A stretch of 64,000 nt of DNA from Paenibacillus sp. YN15 (lineage in GTDB: Bacteria; Bacillota; Bacilli; Paenibacillales; NBRC-103111): assembly GCF_003285005.1 (NCBI RefSeq), contig NZ_QMFA01000010.1:62001-126000 (forward strand). The letters run 5' to 3'. This document shows positions 8,611 to 16,969 of this stretch, piece after piece. The position numbers were made by a program, and so were the translations under genes. Each line of letters starts with the position of its first letter. Within the stretch, counting starts at the first letter, position 1. The notes under the pieces were generated by a model. That model made no database searches, was not told the DNA's origin, and was given only the letters and a program-made list of their open reading frames with translations.

Positions 8611-9357
8611 ATGCTGTACACCGTCAAGGACGTTTCCCGCCTGTCGGGGGTCACGGTCAAGGCGCTGCATCATTACCACAAGATTGGCCTGCTCTTGCCC
8701 TGCGGAACAACGGAGGCCGGGTACCGCTTATACGGGCAGGAAGAGCTGGAGCGGCTGCAGCAGATTCTGTTTTACCGGGAGCTGGATTTTTCCCTGGAGG
8801 AAATCGGGCGGCTGCTCAGCCGCGAGCCCGACCGCACTGCCATTCTGGAGCGCCAGGAGGAGCTGCTGCTGCTCCGCAAGCGCCGGTTGGAGACTATCAT
8901 TGACACGCTGCAAAAATCGATTGCCCAAAGCAGAAAGGGAGATACGATGAACGAAAAGGACATGTTCCGCGGATTTCATAACGAGGAAGAATGGAAGGAA
9001 GCGTTGAAGGAACAGTCGGAGCATCTGAAGGATGAATACGGGTTTGATCTCTTGGAGTCAAATCCGGTGGAAACCGCCCGGATGAACGAGCTGGCGTCGG
9101 AAGCCGCATCGTTTATGGGCGGCATGGCTAAGGCGCTGCAGAATGGCGCCCGGCATGATGATCCGCAGGTTTTCACTCTTATCGATAACCACCTTGCATT
9201 TCTGGAAAACCACGGCCTGGGTGCAACTGCGGCGGAGTTTGCCGCGCAGGCCCGCTTCTTCCGGGAGGATGACTTTCACCGTAACATGCTGGAAAGCCAG
9301 CAAACCGGGTTATCCTATTACCTGGGAGCAGCCGCGGAGGCATACGCTGCACGCTGA
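8611..9357 (+). CDS. MerR-family regulator, TipA-like
   Basis: Regulator of 248 residues. The N-terminal MerR winged helix (about residues 1-75) contains [21 protein letters not shown] and [14 protein letters not shown] coiled-coil dimerisation helix ends near residue 110. From about residue 115 on it resembles the TipAS antibiotic-recognition domain, with [18 protein letters not shown] and [32 protein letters not shown] lies six bases before the ATG. The family usually activates multidrug-resistance genes after binding cyclic thiopeptides or similar compounds. Placed between two AraC-GyrI genes, it forms a group of three drug-sensing-type regulators. Confidence 0.88.
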   Translation: MLYTVKDVSRLSGVTVKALHHYHKIGLLLPCGTTEAGYRLYGQEELERLQQILFYRELDFSLEEIGRLLSREPDRTAILERQEELLLLRKRRLETIIDTLQKSIAQSRKGDTMNEKDMFRGFHNEEEWKEALKEQSEHLKDEYGFDLLESNPVETARMNELASEAASFMGGMAKALQNGARHDDPQVFTLIDNHLAFLENHGLGATAAEFAAQARFFREDDFHRNMLESQQTGLSYYLGAAAEAYAAR

Positions 9358-9445
9358 TCCACGCCCTGCACAATCCGCACCGGATATGCCGGGAAGCCCA
9401 TCCCGGTTTCCTGTTACGATGTATTCGAAAGGAGGCCGAACAAAT

Positions 9446-10339
9446 ATGGAACCGCTGCTGCAGCTGAACGAAGCCATGCGTTATATCGAGGCCCATTTGG
9501 ACGAAGAGATTGATTTTGAACAGGCAGCCCGCTTGGCCTGCTGCTCGGAGTACCACTTCCGCCGGATGTTTTCCTTTCTAAGCGGCTTGCCGCTGGGGGA
9601 ATACATCAGACGCAGGCGGCTGGCTCTGGCGGCGCTGGAGCTTCGGGATACGGGGATCAAAATCATTGATCTGGCGCTGAAATACGGCTATGATTCGCCG
9701 GATGCGTTCACCAGAGCCTTCCAGAATCTTCACGGACTGCCGCCCTCCGAGGCCAGACGGCCCGGGGCCAGCCTGAAGGCTGTTCCGCCCATGACCTTTC
9801 AATTAACCGTTACGGGAGGAAATGAAATGGACTACCGCATCATTGAGAAGGACGCATTCCATATTGCAGGACTGTACAAACGGGTGCCGCTGCAATACAA
9901 CGGCGTCAACCCGGAAATTGCCCAAATGTGGACCAGCCTTACCATGGAGGACATTCAGGAGCTGAAGGCCCTGTCCAATGTGGAGCCGCGGGGTCTCGTC
10001 AGCGCTTCACTGAATTTCTCCGAGGGCCGCGCGGACGGCGGCGAACTGGATCATTACATTGGCGTGGCGGTGGACACTCCTCCCGCCGGAAGGTGGCAGA
10101 CCCTTGCCGTTCCCGCGGGAACCTGGGCCGTGTTTACGGCAGTAGGCCCATTCCCGGATACGCTGCAAAAAATGTGGGGCAGCATCTATGCCGAGTGGTT
10201 CCCCATGTCCGGCTATGAGGCGGCTCCGGGGCCGGAGATGCTGTGGAATGAAAGCAAGGATACCTCGAAGCCGGATTACAAAAGCGAAATCTGGATTCCG
10301 GTGAAGCGCAAAGCTGCCGGAGGTTCCGCACAACAGTAG
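9446..10339 (+). CDS. AraC-family regulator with GyrI-like effector domain
   Basis: Paralogue of the gene ending at 7258 (297 residues). The AraC DNA-binding region spans residues 1-105 ([38 protein letters not shown]) and a GyrI-like ligand domain follows from about residue 130, ending WAVFTAVG and [20 protein letters not shown] is ten bases before the ATG at 9446; the frame is open further upstream only because it overlaps the MerR gene. It lies 88 bases after the MerR stop and may be co-transcribed with it. A bidirectional terminator closes the unit. Confidence 0.88.
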   Translation: MEPLLQLNEAMRYIEAHLDEEIDFEQAARLACCSEYHFRRMFSFLSGLPLGEYIRRRRLALAALELRDTGIKIIDLALKYGYDSPDAFTRAFQNLHGLPPSEARRPGASLKAVPPMTFQLTVTGGNEMDYRIIEKDAFHIAGLYKRVPLQYNGVNPEIAQMWTSLTMEDIQELKALSNVEPRGLVSASLNFSEGRADGGELDHYIGVAVDTPPAGRWQTLAVPAGTWAVFTAVGPFPDTLQKMWGSIYAEWFPMSGYEAAPGPEMLWNESKDTSKPDYKSEIWIPVKRKAAGGSAQQ

Positions 10340-10358
10340 CCTGCCAACAAGCAGCAAG

Positions 10359-10380
10359 GCCACCCCGACGGGTGGCCTTT
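10359..10380. terminator. Bidirectional terminator between convergent units
   Basis: GGCCACCC and GGGTGGCC pair around GAC and are followed by TTTT; the other strand also ends in a short T run. It closes both the AraC gene and the sugar-transport operon. Confidence 0.8.
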
Positions 10381-10390
10381 TGTGGATGCC

Positions 10391-11242
10391 CTAGCCCTTG
10401 ATAGAACCAAGCAGTACCCCTTTGACAAAATACTTCTGCAAAAACGGATACAGGCACAGGATCGGCGTAACGGTAATGATAATCGCCGCCGCCTTCATTC
10501 CTTCCGGAGGCACGAAGCTCAGATCGGAGCTGTCCAGGAGGTTGGTATCCGGAAGCTGGATCATCTGGTAGAGCTTCACCGTAAGCGGCATTTTGGCGGA
10601 GCTGGTAATAAAGTATAAGGCCGACGAATACACGTTCCACAAGCCCACCGCATAAAAGAGCGAGATGGCGGCAAGCACCGGCTTGGACAGCGGCAGCACA
10701 ATCCGGGCGAAGATGGTCAGATCGCTGGCGCCGTCGATGGTGGCCGATTCCTCCAGTTCCCCGGGCAGCCCCTCAAAGGAGGATTTCATTACAAACAAGT
10801 TGTAGGTGCTGATTAATCCCGGCAGCCAGATGGCCCAGAAGGTATTGAGAATATGCAGGTTTTTCAGCAGCAGAAACATAGGGATAAGCCCGCCGCCGAA
10901 CATCATGGTGAACAAAATCATCAATAGCGCCGTTTGCCGGCCCTTCAGCCGGCTTTTGGACAAGGAGTAGGCGGCCAGGGTGGTGACCGTCATCTGCATA
11001 ACCGTTCCCGCCAGGGTGATGATAACCGAGTTCTTCATGGCGTTCATCAGCTGCCCGTCCTTGAACAGGTTGGAGAAGGCGGTGGTAGTCCAGTCCACAG
11101 GCCAGAGGAAAACCTCGCCGGACAGAATGGCCGTGCTGCCGCTGAAGGAGGTCGCCAGCACATTCAGCAGCGGAAAGGTGGTGGCGAAGGCGCACAGGAT
11201 GAGCAAAAGCCCGTTTAAGCCCCGAAGGCATTTGTTTACCAT
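10391..11242 (-). CDS. CUT1 sugar ABC transporter permease, LplC/YesQ type
   Basis: Inner-membrane permease (283 residues) with about six spans. It shows the MalG-type EAA loop ELEESATIDGASDLTIFARIVLPLSKPVLA, which docks the ATPase, and the C-terminal ending YPFLQKYFVKGVLLGSIKG typical of LplC-like proteins. The start overlaps the upstream permease stop by 7 bases. It is the last gene of the operon. No ATP-binding subunit is encoded here; in Firmicutes such importers commonly share an MsmX-like ATPase encoded elsewhere. Confidence 0.93.
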   Translation of the reverse strand: MVNKCLRGLNGLLLILCAFATTFPLLNVLATSFSGSTAILSGEVFLWPVDWTTTAFSNLFKDGQLMNAMKNSVIITLAGTVMQMTVTTLAAYSLSKSRLKGRQTALLMILFTMMFGGGLIPMFLLLKNLHILNTFWAIWLPGLISTYNLFVMKSSFEGLPGELEESATIDGASDLTIFARIVLPLSKPVLAAISLFYAVGLWNVYSSALYFITSSAKMPLTVKLYQMIQLPDTNLLDSSDLSFVPPEGMKAAAIIITVTPILCLYPFLQKYFVKGVLLGSIKG

Positions 11243-12204
11243 AAGCCGCTCTCTCCCATCGCTTTCGTAATCTTGTTGACAGTCAGCATCAGGATCAGGG
11301 CAATGATCCCCTGGAACAGCCCGACTGCCGTAGAATAGCTGTATTGGGCAGCCTGCAGGCCCATCCGGTACACATAGGTGCTGATGACATCGGATACGCT
11401 GAAGACCGCTTCATTTTGCAAATTGTACACCTGCTCGAACCCCACATCCGTAACCTGGCCCATCTGCAGAATCAGCAGAATGGCGATGGTGGGCCGGATG
11501 CCCGGCAGGGTCACATGCCATATCTGGCGAAGCTTGGAGGCGCCGTCGATCTTGGCGGCTTCGTAAAGCTGGGGATCGATGTTGGCCATAGCCGCCAGGT
11601 ACAGGATGGTTCCCCAGCCGGCGCTTTGCCAGATGGAGGAGAGGGTGAACACCACCGGCCACCAGCCCGTATGGGTCATGAAATAAATCGGCTCCAGACC
11701 GAAGACCTTCTCCATAATGGTGTTGATAATCCCCGTGCTGGGGGACAGGACAGCCACAATGACGCCGCCCAGCACAACCCAGGAGATGAAGTGGGGCAGA
11801 TACAGCAGGTTCTGGATCAGCCGCTTGAAGCCGTTCAGCCGGACCTCGTTGAGCATCAGCGCCAAGAAGATCGGGGCCGGAAACACAAACAAAAGCTTGT
11901 AGACGTTCAGCAGCATCGTATTGCGGAACACCTGCCAGAAATCCGGGTTGGACAGCAGGCCCTGGAAATGCTTCAGGCCCACCCAGGGGCTATTCCAGAT
12001 TCCCTTCATAATTTGAAAATCCTTGAAGGCGATAAGTTCCCCGTAGAGGGGGGAATATTTGAATACCAGATAAAAGCTCAGCGCAGGCAGCAGGAACAGG
12101 TACAGATACCGGTCCCGCCGGAGATAATAGAGGAGACGCCGCTTTTTCTTCGCTGCGGAAACATTGTCCCGGCCAGCCGTCTCCACAACCGCAAGCTCTT
12201 TCAT
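11236..12204 (-). CDS. CUT1 sugar ABC transporter permease, LplB/YesP type
   Basis: Second permease of the importer (322 residues). After a basic N-terminus (KKKRRLLYYLRRDRYLY) come six spans and an EAA loop, YEAAKIDGASKLRQIWHVTLPGIRP. The ATG at 12204 has AAAGGAGGG five bases upstream. An ATG at 12222 lies within the preceding gene and is less likely. One base separates it from the upstream hydrolase stop, so translation is probably coupled. The family imports oligosaccharides such as rhamnogalacturonan or glucuronoxylan fragments. Confidence 0.93.
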   Translation of the reverse strand: MKELAVVETAGRDNVSAAKKKRRLLYYLRRDRYLYLFLLPALSFYLVFKYSPLYGELIAFKDFQIMKGIWNSPWVGLKHFQGLLSNPDFWQVFRNTMLLNVYKLLFVFPAPIFLALMLNEVRLNGFKRLIQNLLYLPHFISWVVLGGVIVAVLSPSTGIINTIMEKVFGLEPIYFMTHTGWWPVVFTLSSIWQSAGWGTILYLAAMANIDPQLYEAAKIDGASKLRQIWHVTLPGIRPTIAILLILQMGQVTDVGFEQVYNLQNEAVFSVSDVISTYVYRMGLQAAQYSYSTAVGLFQGIIALILMLTVNKITKAMGESGLW

Positions 12205-12205
12205 C

Positions 12206-13252
12206 TTATCCCTCCTTTCCATAAAAGCAGGCTCCGGCCAGTGCCATCATACCCAGCCCTTGGGTAAACGGGGAATAGGCATAGCCGATAGCATTGTAAT
12301 CCGCTGCTGCGGGCATGACGCAGGTGCCGCCGGAGCCCTCCGTCAGCCGTCCGTCGGCGTCGATCCTGCGGAGTAGGGCACCTACCGCCTGCAAGGCAGG
12401 GTCCCGGCTGGTCGCGGGCAGCGCCCCCAGGGATTGCCCCTTCAGAATGGCATAGGCAAAGGCGGCGGTGCAGGAGGCTTCCAGGTAGGAAGCGGGATGA
12501 TCCATCACCGTATGCCACATGCCTTCTTCGCTCTGGGTGGCGAGCACACCGGCTATATGGCCGAGATACCCCTCCAGGATGGAGGCGGCTCCGGCGGAGC
12601 CTTGGGTCAGCTCCAGCATATCGGCGGAAGCGGCGGCAAACCAGCCGTTGCCTCTGCCCCAAAGCACGCCCATTTGGGAGCCGGTGTTTCCGTTGTAGCC
12701 GTGGACAATCAGCCCTGTGGCCGGATCGCGCAAATATTTGTAGTGAAGCGCAAACTGGTTGGCCGCTTCATCGAGATAACGCTGTTCGCCGGTCAAGAGG
12801 CCCCATTCGGCCAGGAACAGGCAGCCCATAAACAGGGTATCCGCCCATACCTCCCCGGGATAGCGGTTCTCCGTGCAGGAATGCTCGAAGGCTCTCTCCA
12901 CAGAGCGCGGCGCTTCATGCAAGCACCAGTCGGCGAAGGCGGAGCAGACGGCAATATATTTGTCGGCGCGGCGCTCCTTGATCAGCTTCACGGCTCCCAG
13001 GAGCGGCGCTGTTGTGTTAATGCTTTTGCCGGGGGGCTGGCCGGGCAGAAAGCCGTCCAGCCATTCTTCTATATAGTCGAGATAAAGGCCGTCTCCCAAA
13101 GCGTCATAGGCTTTGCCCAAGCCGTACAGCGCCACACCCTGGCCCCATTGCCAGACCTTCATATGGGCGCTGTCCTGCTCCTGCGGGCGCATGGTGTACC
13201 GGGCCAGCTTGGCCAATTGCTTCTTCACGGTGGAGTCTTGCAGATTCAACAT
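12206..13252 (-). CDS. Unsaturated glucuronyl/rhamnogalacturonyl hydrolase, GH88/GH105 type
   Basis: Cytoplasmic glycosidase (348 residues, no signal peptide) of the YteR/YesR family, which removes the unsaturated uronic acid left at the end of lyase products. The (alpha/alpha)6 barrel is recognised by WQWGQGVALYGL, GEVWADTLFMG with the probable catalytic Asp at residue 138, WGRGNGWF near residue 222 and YLEASCTAAFAYAI. Its position between the binding protein and the permeases indicates that the imported sugar carries a delta-4,5-unsaturated uronate, meaning it was cut by a polysaccharide lyase. Confidence 0.88.
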   Translation of the reverse strand: MLNLQDSTVKKQLAKLARYTMRPQEQDSAHMKVWQWGQGVALYGLGKAYDALGDGLYLDYIEEWLDGFLPGQPPGKSINTTAPLLGAVKLIKERRADKYIAVCSAFADWCLHEAPRSVERAFEHSCTENRYPGEVWADTLFMGCLFLAEWGLLTGEQRYLDEAANQFALHYKYLRDPATGLIVHGYNGNTGSQMGVLWGRGNGWFAAASADMLELTQGSAGAASILEGYLGHIAGVLATQSEEGMWHTVMDHPASYLEASCTAAFAYAILKGQSLGALPATSRDPALQAVGALLRRIDADGRLTEGSGGTCVMPAAADYNAIGYAYSPFTQGLGMMALAGACFYGKEG

Positions 13253-13304
13253 GAGTCATCATCCTTTGCCGGGCTGCCGTGCTGGCAGCCGCTGATTTAT
13301 GCGC

Positions 13305-15035
13305 TTAACCTTCCGTTTTGCCGCAGCGGATGCGGACATGGGCCTCCAGAGGGGTCAAATAGTTGACTGCGGCGCTTTTTACCGCCGGGTCCAGTCTGTC
13401 ATTGCGGAGCGCCTCGAAGCCGTGCTGGAAGGCGCCTCCGTCCACGGTGATCCAGTCCTCGCCGCAGCGGTAAACCAATTGCCCGGATTTCAGCCAGGAG
13501 GCGTGGGTGTTGATCGGCGTGAGGCCCGGACCCTCCAGGGAGCCTTCCGGAGCGAAGGCGTATACCGCCTGGGCAAAGATGGGGGGCGCGTCGGCGTCCA
13601 CCCGGTAATGAAGATCAAGGCCCGTCGGATCAAGGCGGATGCCTACGCGGACAGGCAGAACTCGCACATTGGTTTTGGCCCGCAGCGGAATGGATTCGGC
13701 AAAGCGCAGCGGGTCTGCCCGGTCGGCGTCTTCCTCGTTCAGGGCATCCCGGTAGCTGCCCTCCAGCTCCATGGACAGCTCATATTCATGGTCCCCGGTC
13801 TGCCGGATGGCGGCAAAAGGCGTCCCCGCCACACCGAACCAGCCCAAGGCCAGCCGGACGCCCAGAAGGCGGGCCTGCCCGTATTGCAGATACAAAAATT
13901 CCGGCTGCCCGGCGATCACGGTTGCGCTCAGCTCACCCTGCCTGTAGCGGATGAGGGGCGACCCGGCATGGAAGGCGGTGCGTTGGTAGGGGATAGTGCC
14001 TGTCACAGGCGCGATCCGCTCCCGGTTGAGGAACACCTCGTACCGGTCGGGCAGAGGGGAAAGGGGCAGCTCGGCATTCATTTCCTTCGGGAGAAACATC
14101 CGGTACAGCAGTGCCTCTCCCCCGGTGCGGAGAGACAAAAGCGCCTCCCGGGCAAAGCTATGGAACAGCGGATCAGCGTTCCGGTGGGCCATCAGGCGGA
14201 AAGCCACATAATAGCTGGCATTCAGCCTCATGATCTCGCCCCGGTCCTGACGGCTGGAATATTCCGTGGCAATTTCCGAGCGGGGGTGGAGCATGTACTG
14301 CATCATGCGCAAGTTGCGGGCAATGGGCTCATACAAATGGTCATATCCAAACACCCGGGCCGCCTGGTACAAAAAGATGGAGCAAACGGCATTGTAAATG
14401 GCGTTGCTTCGTTCCGTCCATTCTCCGTCCGGGTTGAGGTCCAGCCCCTCGGCCAGAAACCGGTCGGCCCGCTCCCGCAGCCGTTCATCTCCGAACAGCT
14501 CATACAACAGGGCAAGGGCTCCGCACAGCACCCACCGGTGATTGGGGGTATGGATGCCCCCGGCCAGAAGTCCGGGAATTGTCCGCTGCAGGAAAAGCCG
14601 CAGCTCTGCGCAGGGCTCCTTTACAGCGGGATCGTCCATTCTCTCCAACACATGAAGGCACAGTGTGGTGAAATGGACGGAAAAGCCCGTATCCGGTGGA
14701 GAGTCGATATTGCAGTTATGCAGGGAAATGCAGCCCGAGGGCAGTTGGGCCCTCAGCAAAAAGCCGATCTGGCCGCGGATGGCCTGCAGCAGCCCGGCAT
14801 CACGGTGATATGCCGATCCGGGGTGGGCATACAGCGAAACGGTCAGGGACAGCAGGGCGTCGCTGCTTACCAGCCCCTCGTAAGGCTTGCCGTTTCCGTT
14901 TTCGGTGAAGGCGCCGCGCCAGTGGCTGGCCGGGTCCTGCACCTGGCTGTTCTTGATCTTCCGCCAATGCTCTTCCATTACTTTAAGCAGTACAGCATCC
15001 TCATTCAGTATGGTGTGCTCCATCATATCTCTCAC
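13305..15035 (-). CDS. Probable polysaccharide-processing protein with toroid-like helical N-half
   Basis: Cytoplasmic protein of 576 residues (no signal peptide) that I cannot assign to a named family. The first half is helix-rich with aromatic and Asn/His signatures such as HNCNIDSPPDT, TPNHRWVLCGAL near residue 170, and NAIYNAVCSIFLYQAARVFGYD. The second half looks beta-rich. Such an alpha/alpha toroid plus beta-sandwich resembles heparinase II/III-type or other lyases and hydrolases, and the operon handles uronic-acid oligosaccharides, so a lyase or glycosidase role is inferred. The start is a GTG at 15035 after AAGGAC; an ATG at 15026 is an alternative. Confidence 0.7.
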   Translation of the reverse strand: MRDMMEHTILNEDAVLLKVMEEHWRKIKNSQVQDPASHWRGAFTENGNGKPYEGLVSSDALLSLTVSLYAHPGSAYHRDAGLLQAIRGQIGFLLRAQLPSGCISLHNCNIDSPPDTGFSVHFTTLCLHVLERMDDPAVKEPCAELRLFLQRTIPGLLAGGIHTPNHRWVLCGALALLYELFGDERLRERADRFLAEGLDLNPDGEWTERSNAIYNAVCSIFLYQAARVFGYDHLYEPIARNLRMMQYMLHPRSEIATEYSSRQDRGEIMRLNASYYVAFRLMAHRNADPLFHSFAREALLSLRTGGEALLYRMFLPKEMNAELPLSPLPDRYEVFLNRERIAPVTGTIPYQRTAFHAGSPLIRYRQGELSATVIAGQPEFLYLQYGQARLLGVRLALGWFGVAGTPFAAIRQTGDHEYELSMELEGSYRDALNEEDADRADPLRFAESIPLRAKTNVRVLPVRVGIRLDPTGLDLHYRVDADAPPIFAQAVYAFAPEGSLEGPGLTPINTHASWLKSGQLVYRCGEDWITVDGGAFQHGFEALRNDRLDPAVKSAAVNYLTPLEAHVRIRCGKTEG

Positions 15036-15162
15036 CTGTCCTTGTTCTCATCCGGCAGGCCGGGGGAGGGGGAAGGGAACGCTGTCCCGTCCCTCCCGGC
15101 TGCCGTTGTCTGGAAAATTCCTTGCGGGCTCCCGCCCTTAACCGGAGAACCCAAGTTTCGAA

Positions 15163-16773
15163 TTATTTAAAGTCCGCCTTATTCTTCTCGTACCATTCCT
15201 GAACCTTGGCGTCGATGGCTTTGCCGTTAAGCTTTTCCCATTCGCTGCGAATTTGGCTGACGCCCCACTCGGCATCGAGGTCGGGAGTCATGGTCACCTT
15301 GGTAACAATCTCATCCCATTTCTTCTGGAACTGTCCGGAAACATCGGTAAACTCATCCACCGCCGGAGTGTAAGGGAAATCCTTGCGGTACTTGACACTC
15401 TTAGCTACAGTAACGGCATCTCCGACGGCCTTCTGCACCTTTTGGTCATTGGGATCGCTGCCGGCCCGGGCCAGAAGGAATTCCGGCGTCATAATCTGCT
15501 GGTGGACGATCCGGTATTCGCTGGCATAGCTTACTTCCTTCTTCAGCTTATCCGTATCCAAGGTAACGGGAATGTCGTTTTTCAACTGGTAATGGGTGCC
15601 CTCCATGCCGTAGCTCAGGTTGTACCAGCCTTTGTCCAGCATCCAGTCCACAAACTTCATGGCTGCCTCGGGATTCTTCATATCCTTGTTGAAAATGGTC
15701 AGCAAATAGTTGGGCACTTCTTCCTGGTACCCGTTCTTGCCGAATTTGGTGGAGAGAGGCGGCAGGGGAGTCAGCTTGGCATCCGGCTGGCTCTTGTAGA
15801 AGTCCACTGTCGGTCCGTTATTGAAGGTATCGAATAAAATGCCCGCCTTGCCGGTGATCCACAGCTGCTTTTGCCGGGCCCAGTTTTTGTCCGTCACATA
15901 TTCCTTGTCCACCAGTCCTTCGGAGTACAGGGTTTTGCGCAGGGTCAGGGCTTCCTTGTAGCGGTCGGTAAAGAAGGACAGGGTTGCCTTGCCGTCCTCC
16001 ACAAACCATTCCCCGCCTCTGGCCATAAACAGATCATCCAATACGGCGGAATAGGCGTTGGACATGGCGATGGCGGTGGTGTCCTTTTTACCGTTGCCGT
16101 CGGGGTCCTGATCCCGGAACGCCTTGGCTACCTCCACCAGCTCGTCTACAGTGGTAGGCAGCTTCAGCCCCAGCTTGTCAAGCCAGTCCTGGCGAATCCA
16201 GATCATCGTGGCGGCCTGGGTGTTCCGCATGCTGGCAATGCCGTAGGTTTTGCCGTTGAAGGTCACGAAGGGCTTCAATTCCGGATGCTTCTTGATATAT
16301 TCCTTGTAGCTGGTGCTGTACTTCTCAATGTACTCGTCAATGGGCTGGGCTACGCCCTGGCTGATAAAACGCGACAGCATATTCCGGTCATAGGAGGTAA
16401 TCAGCTCCGGCGCCTGCCCGGAGGCTACCAGCACATTGAACTTATCCGCCTCCTGGCTGCGGGGAATGGGGGTCCATTTTACCTCCACGCCGGATTGCTC
16501 ATTCATCCATTTGGTCCAGCGGTTGCTTTCATAGGTGCCTTCCTCCGCAGGAACCGTCCCCCGGTCATAGATGGATGCGGTAATGGCCATGGGCAGATTG
16601 GACTTGGGGCTGCTGGCCGCCGTTGCGCCGGCTGCCGGACTGCCGCTTGCCGCAGGCTCTCCCTCCTTATCGTTTCCGCAGCCCGCCACCAGCAGGATGC
16701 CGCCCAGCATCAGGACAGCCGCCGTTGTGGCGCCGATTGCTTTTGAACGTTGCACAGACCGTTTTGTACTCAA
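15163..16773 (-). CDS. CUT1 oligosaccharide-binding lipoprotein, LplA/YtcQ type
   Basis: Extracellular solute-binding protein (536 residues) feeding the two permeases downstream. The start is a TTG at 16773 with GGGAGG nine bases upstream; the longer open frame lacks a site. A basic N-terminus (STKRSVQRSK) leads to a hydrophobic core and the lipobox VAGC. The mature part shows family stretches such as WTKWMNEQSGVEVKWTPIPR and IDEYIEKYS, and DQDPDGNGKKDT, a loop that may bind calcium. Probably the first gene of the binding protein, toroid protein, GH105, permease, permease operon. Confidence 0.93.
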   Translation of the reverse strand: MSTKRSVQRSKAIGATTAAVLMLGGILLVAGCGNDKEGEPAASGSPAAGATAASSPKSNLPMAITASIYDRGTVPAEEGTYESNRWTKWMNEQSGVEVKWTPIPRSQEADKFNVLVASGQAPELITSYDRNMLSRFISQGVAQPIDEYIEKYSTSYKEYIKKHPELKPFVTFNGKTYGIASMRNTQAATMIWIRQDWLDKLGLKLPTTVDELVEVAKAFRDQDPDGNGKKDTTAIAMSNAYSAVLDDLFMARGGEWFVEDGKATLSFFTDRYKEALTLRKTLYSEGLVDKEYVTDKNWARQKQLWITGKAGILFDTFNNGPTVDFYKSQPDAKLTPLPPLSTKFGKNGYQEEVPNYLLTIFNKDMKNPEAAMKFVDWMLDKGWYNLSYGMEGTHYQLKNDIPVTLDTDKLKKEVSYASEYRIVHQQIMTPEFLLARAGSDPNDQKVQKAVGDAVTVAKSVKYRKDFPYTPAVDEFTDVSGQFQKKWDEIVTKVTMTPDLDAEWGVSQIRSEWEKLNGKAIDAKVQEWYEKNKADFK

Positions 16774-16883
16774 ATTCGTTTGCCTCCCTTTATCAAATGT
16801 ATCTTTTTGCCGGGAAGGGGGACCCGCTGTTCCGGTGCTGTTCCGGTCCCCATGTTCCCTACGGCATAACCATACAGCAGACC

Positions 16884-16897
16884 ACCCGCGCGCGGGT
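16884..16897. promoter_or_regulatory. 14-bp perfect palindrome upstream of the importer operon
   Basis: ACCCGCGCGCGGGT lies 111-124 bases upstream of the binding-protein start, in the only gap where an operon promoter could sit. It may be an operator; no regulator can be named and its G+C-rich make-up could be chance. Confidence 0.3.
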
Positions 16898-16917
16898 AGT
16901 GACATGATTATTGAACA

Positions 16918-16963
16918 GCTTGCAGTTTTGGGGCTTTTCGCCCCAAACGTAGAACCTGCAAGC
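16918..16963 (-). terminator. Two-tier hairpin after the first SLH glycosidase gene
   Basis: Outer arms GCTTGCAG/CTGCAAGC enclose inner arms TTTGGGGC/GCCCCAAA with a five-base loop. It begins seven bases after the glycosidase stop. There is no good T run on the minus strand, so it may be a weak terminator, or an RNA-stabilising hairpin separating the glycosidase from the importer operon. Confidence 0.55.
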
Positions 16964-16969
16964 TTCGGG

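Noticed and set aside
13299-15170. 623-residue plus-strand frame opposite the toroid-type protein
   Set aside because: It has no start signal, an atypical composition and lies opposite a gene that fits its operon by spacing and direction.
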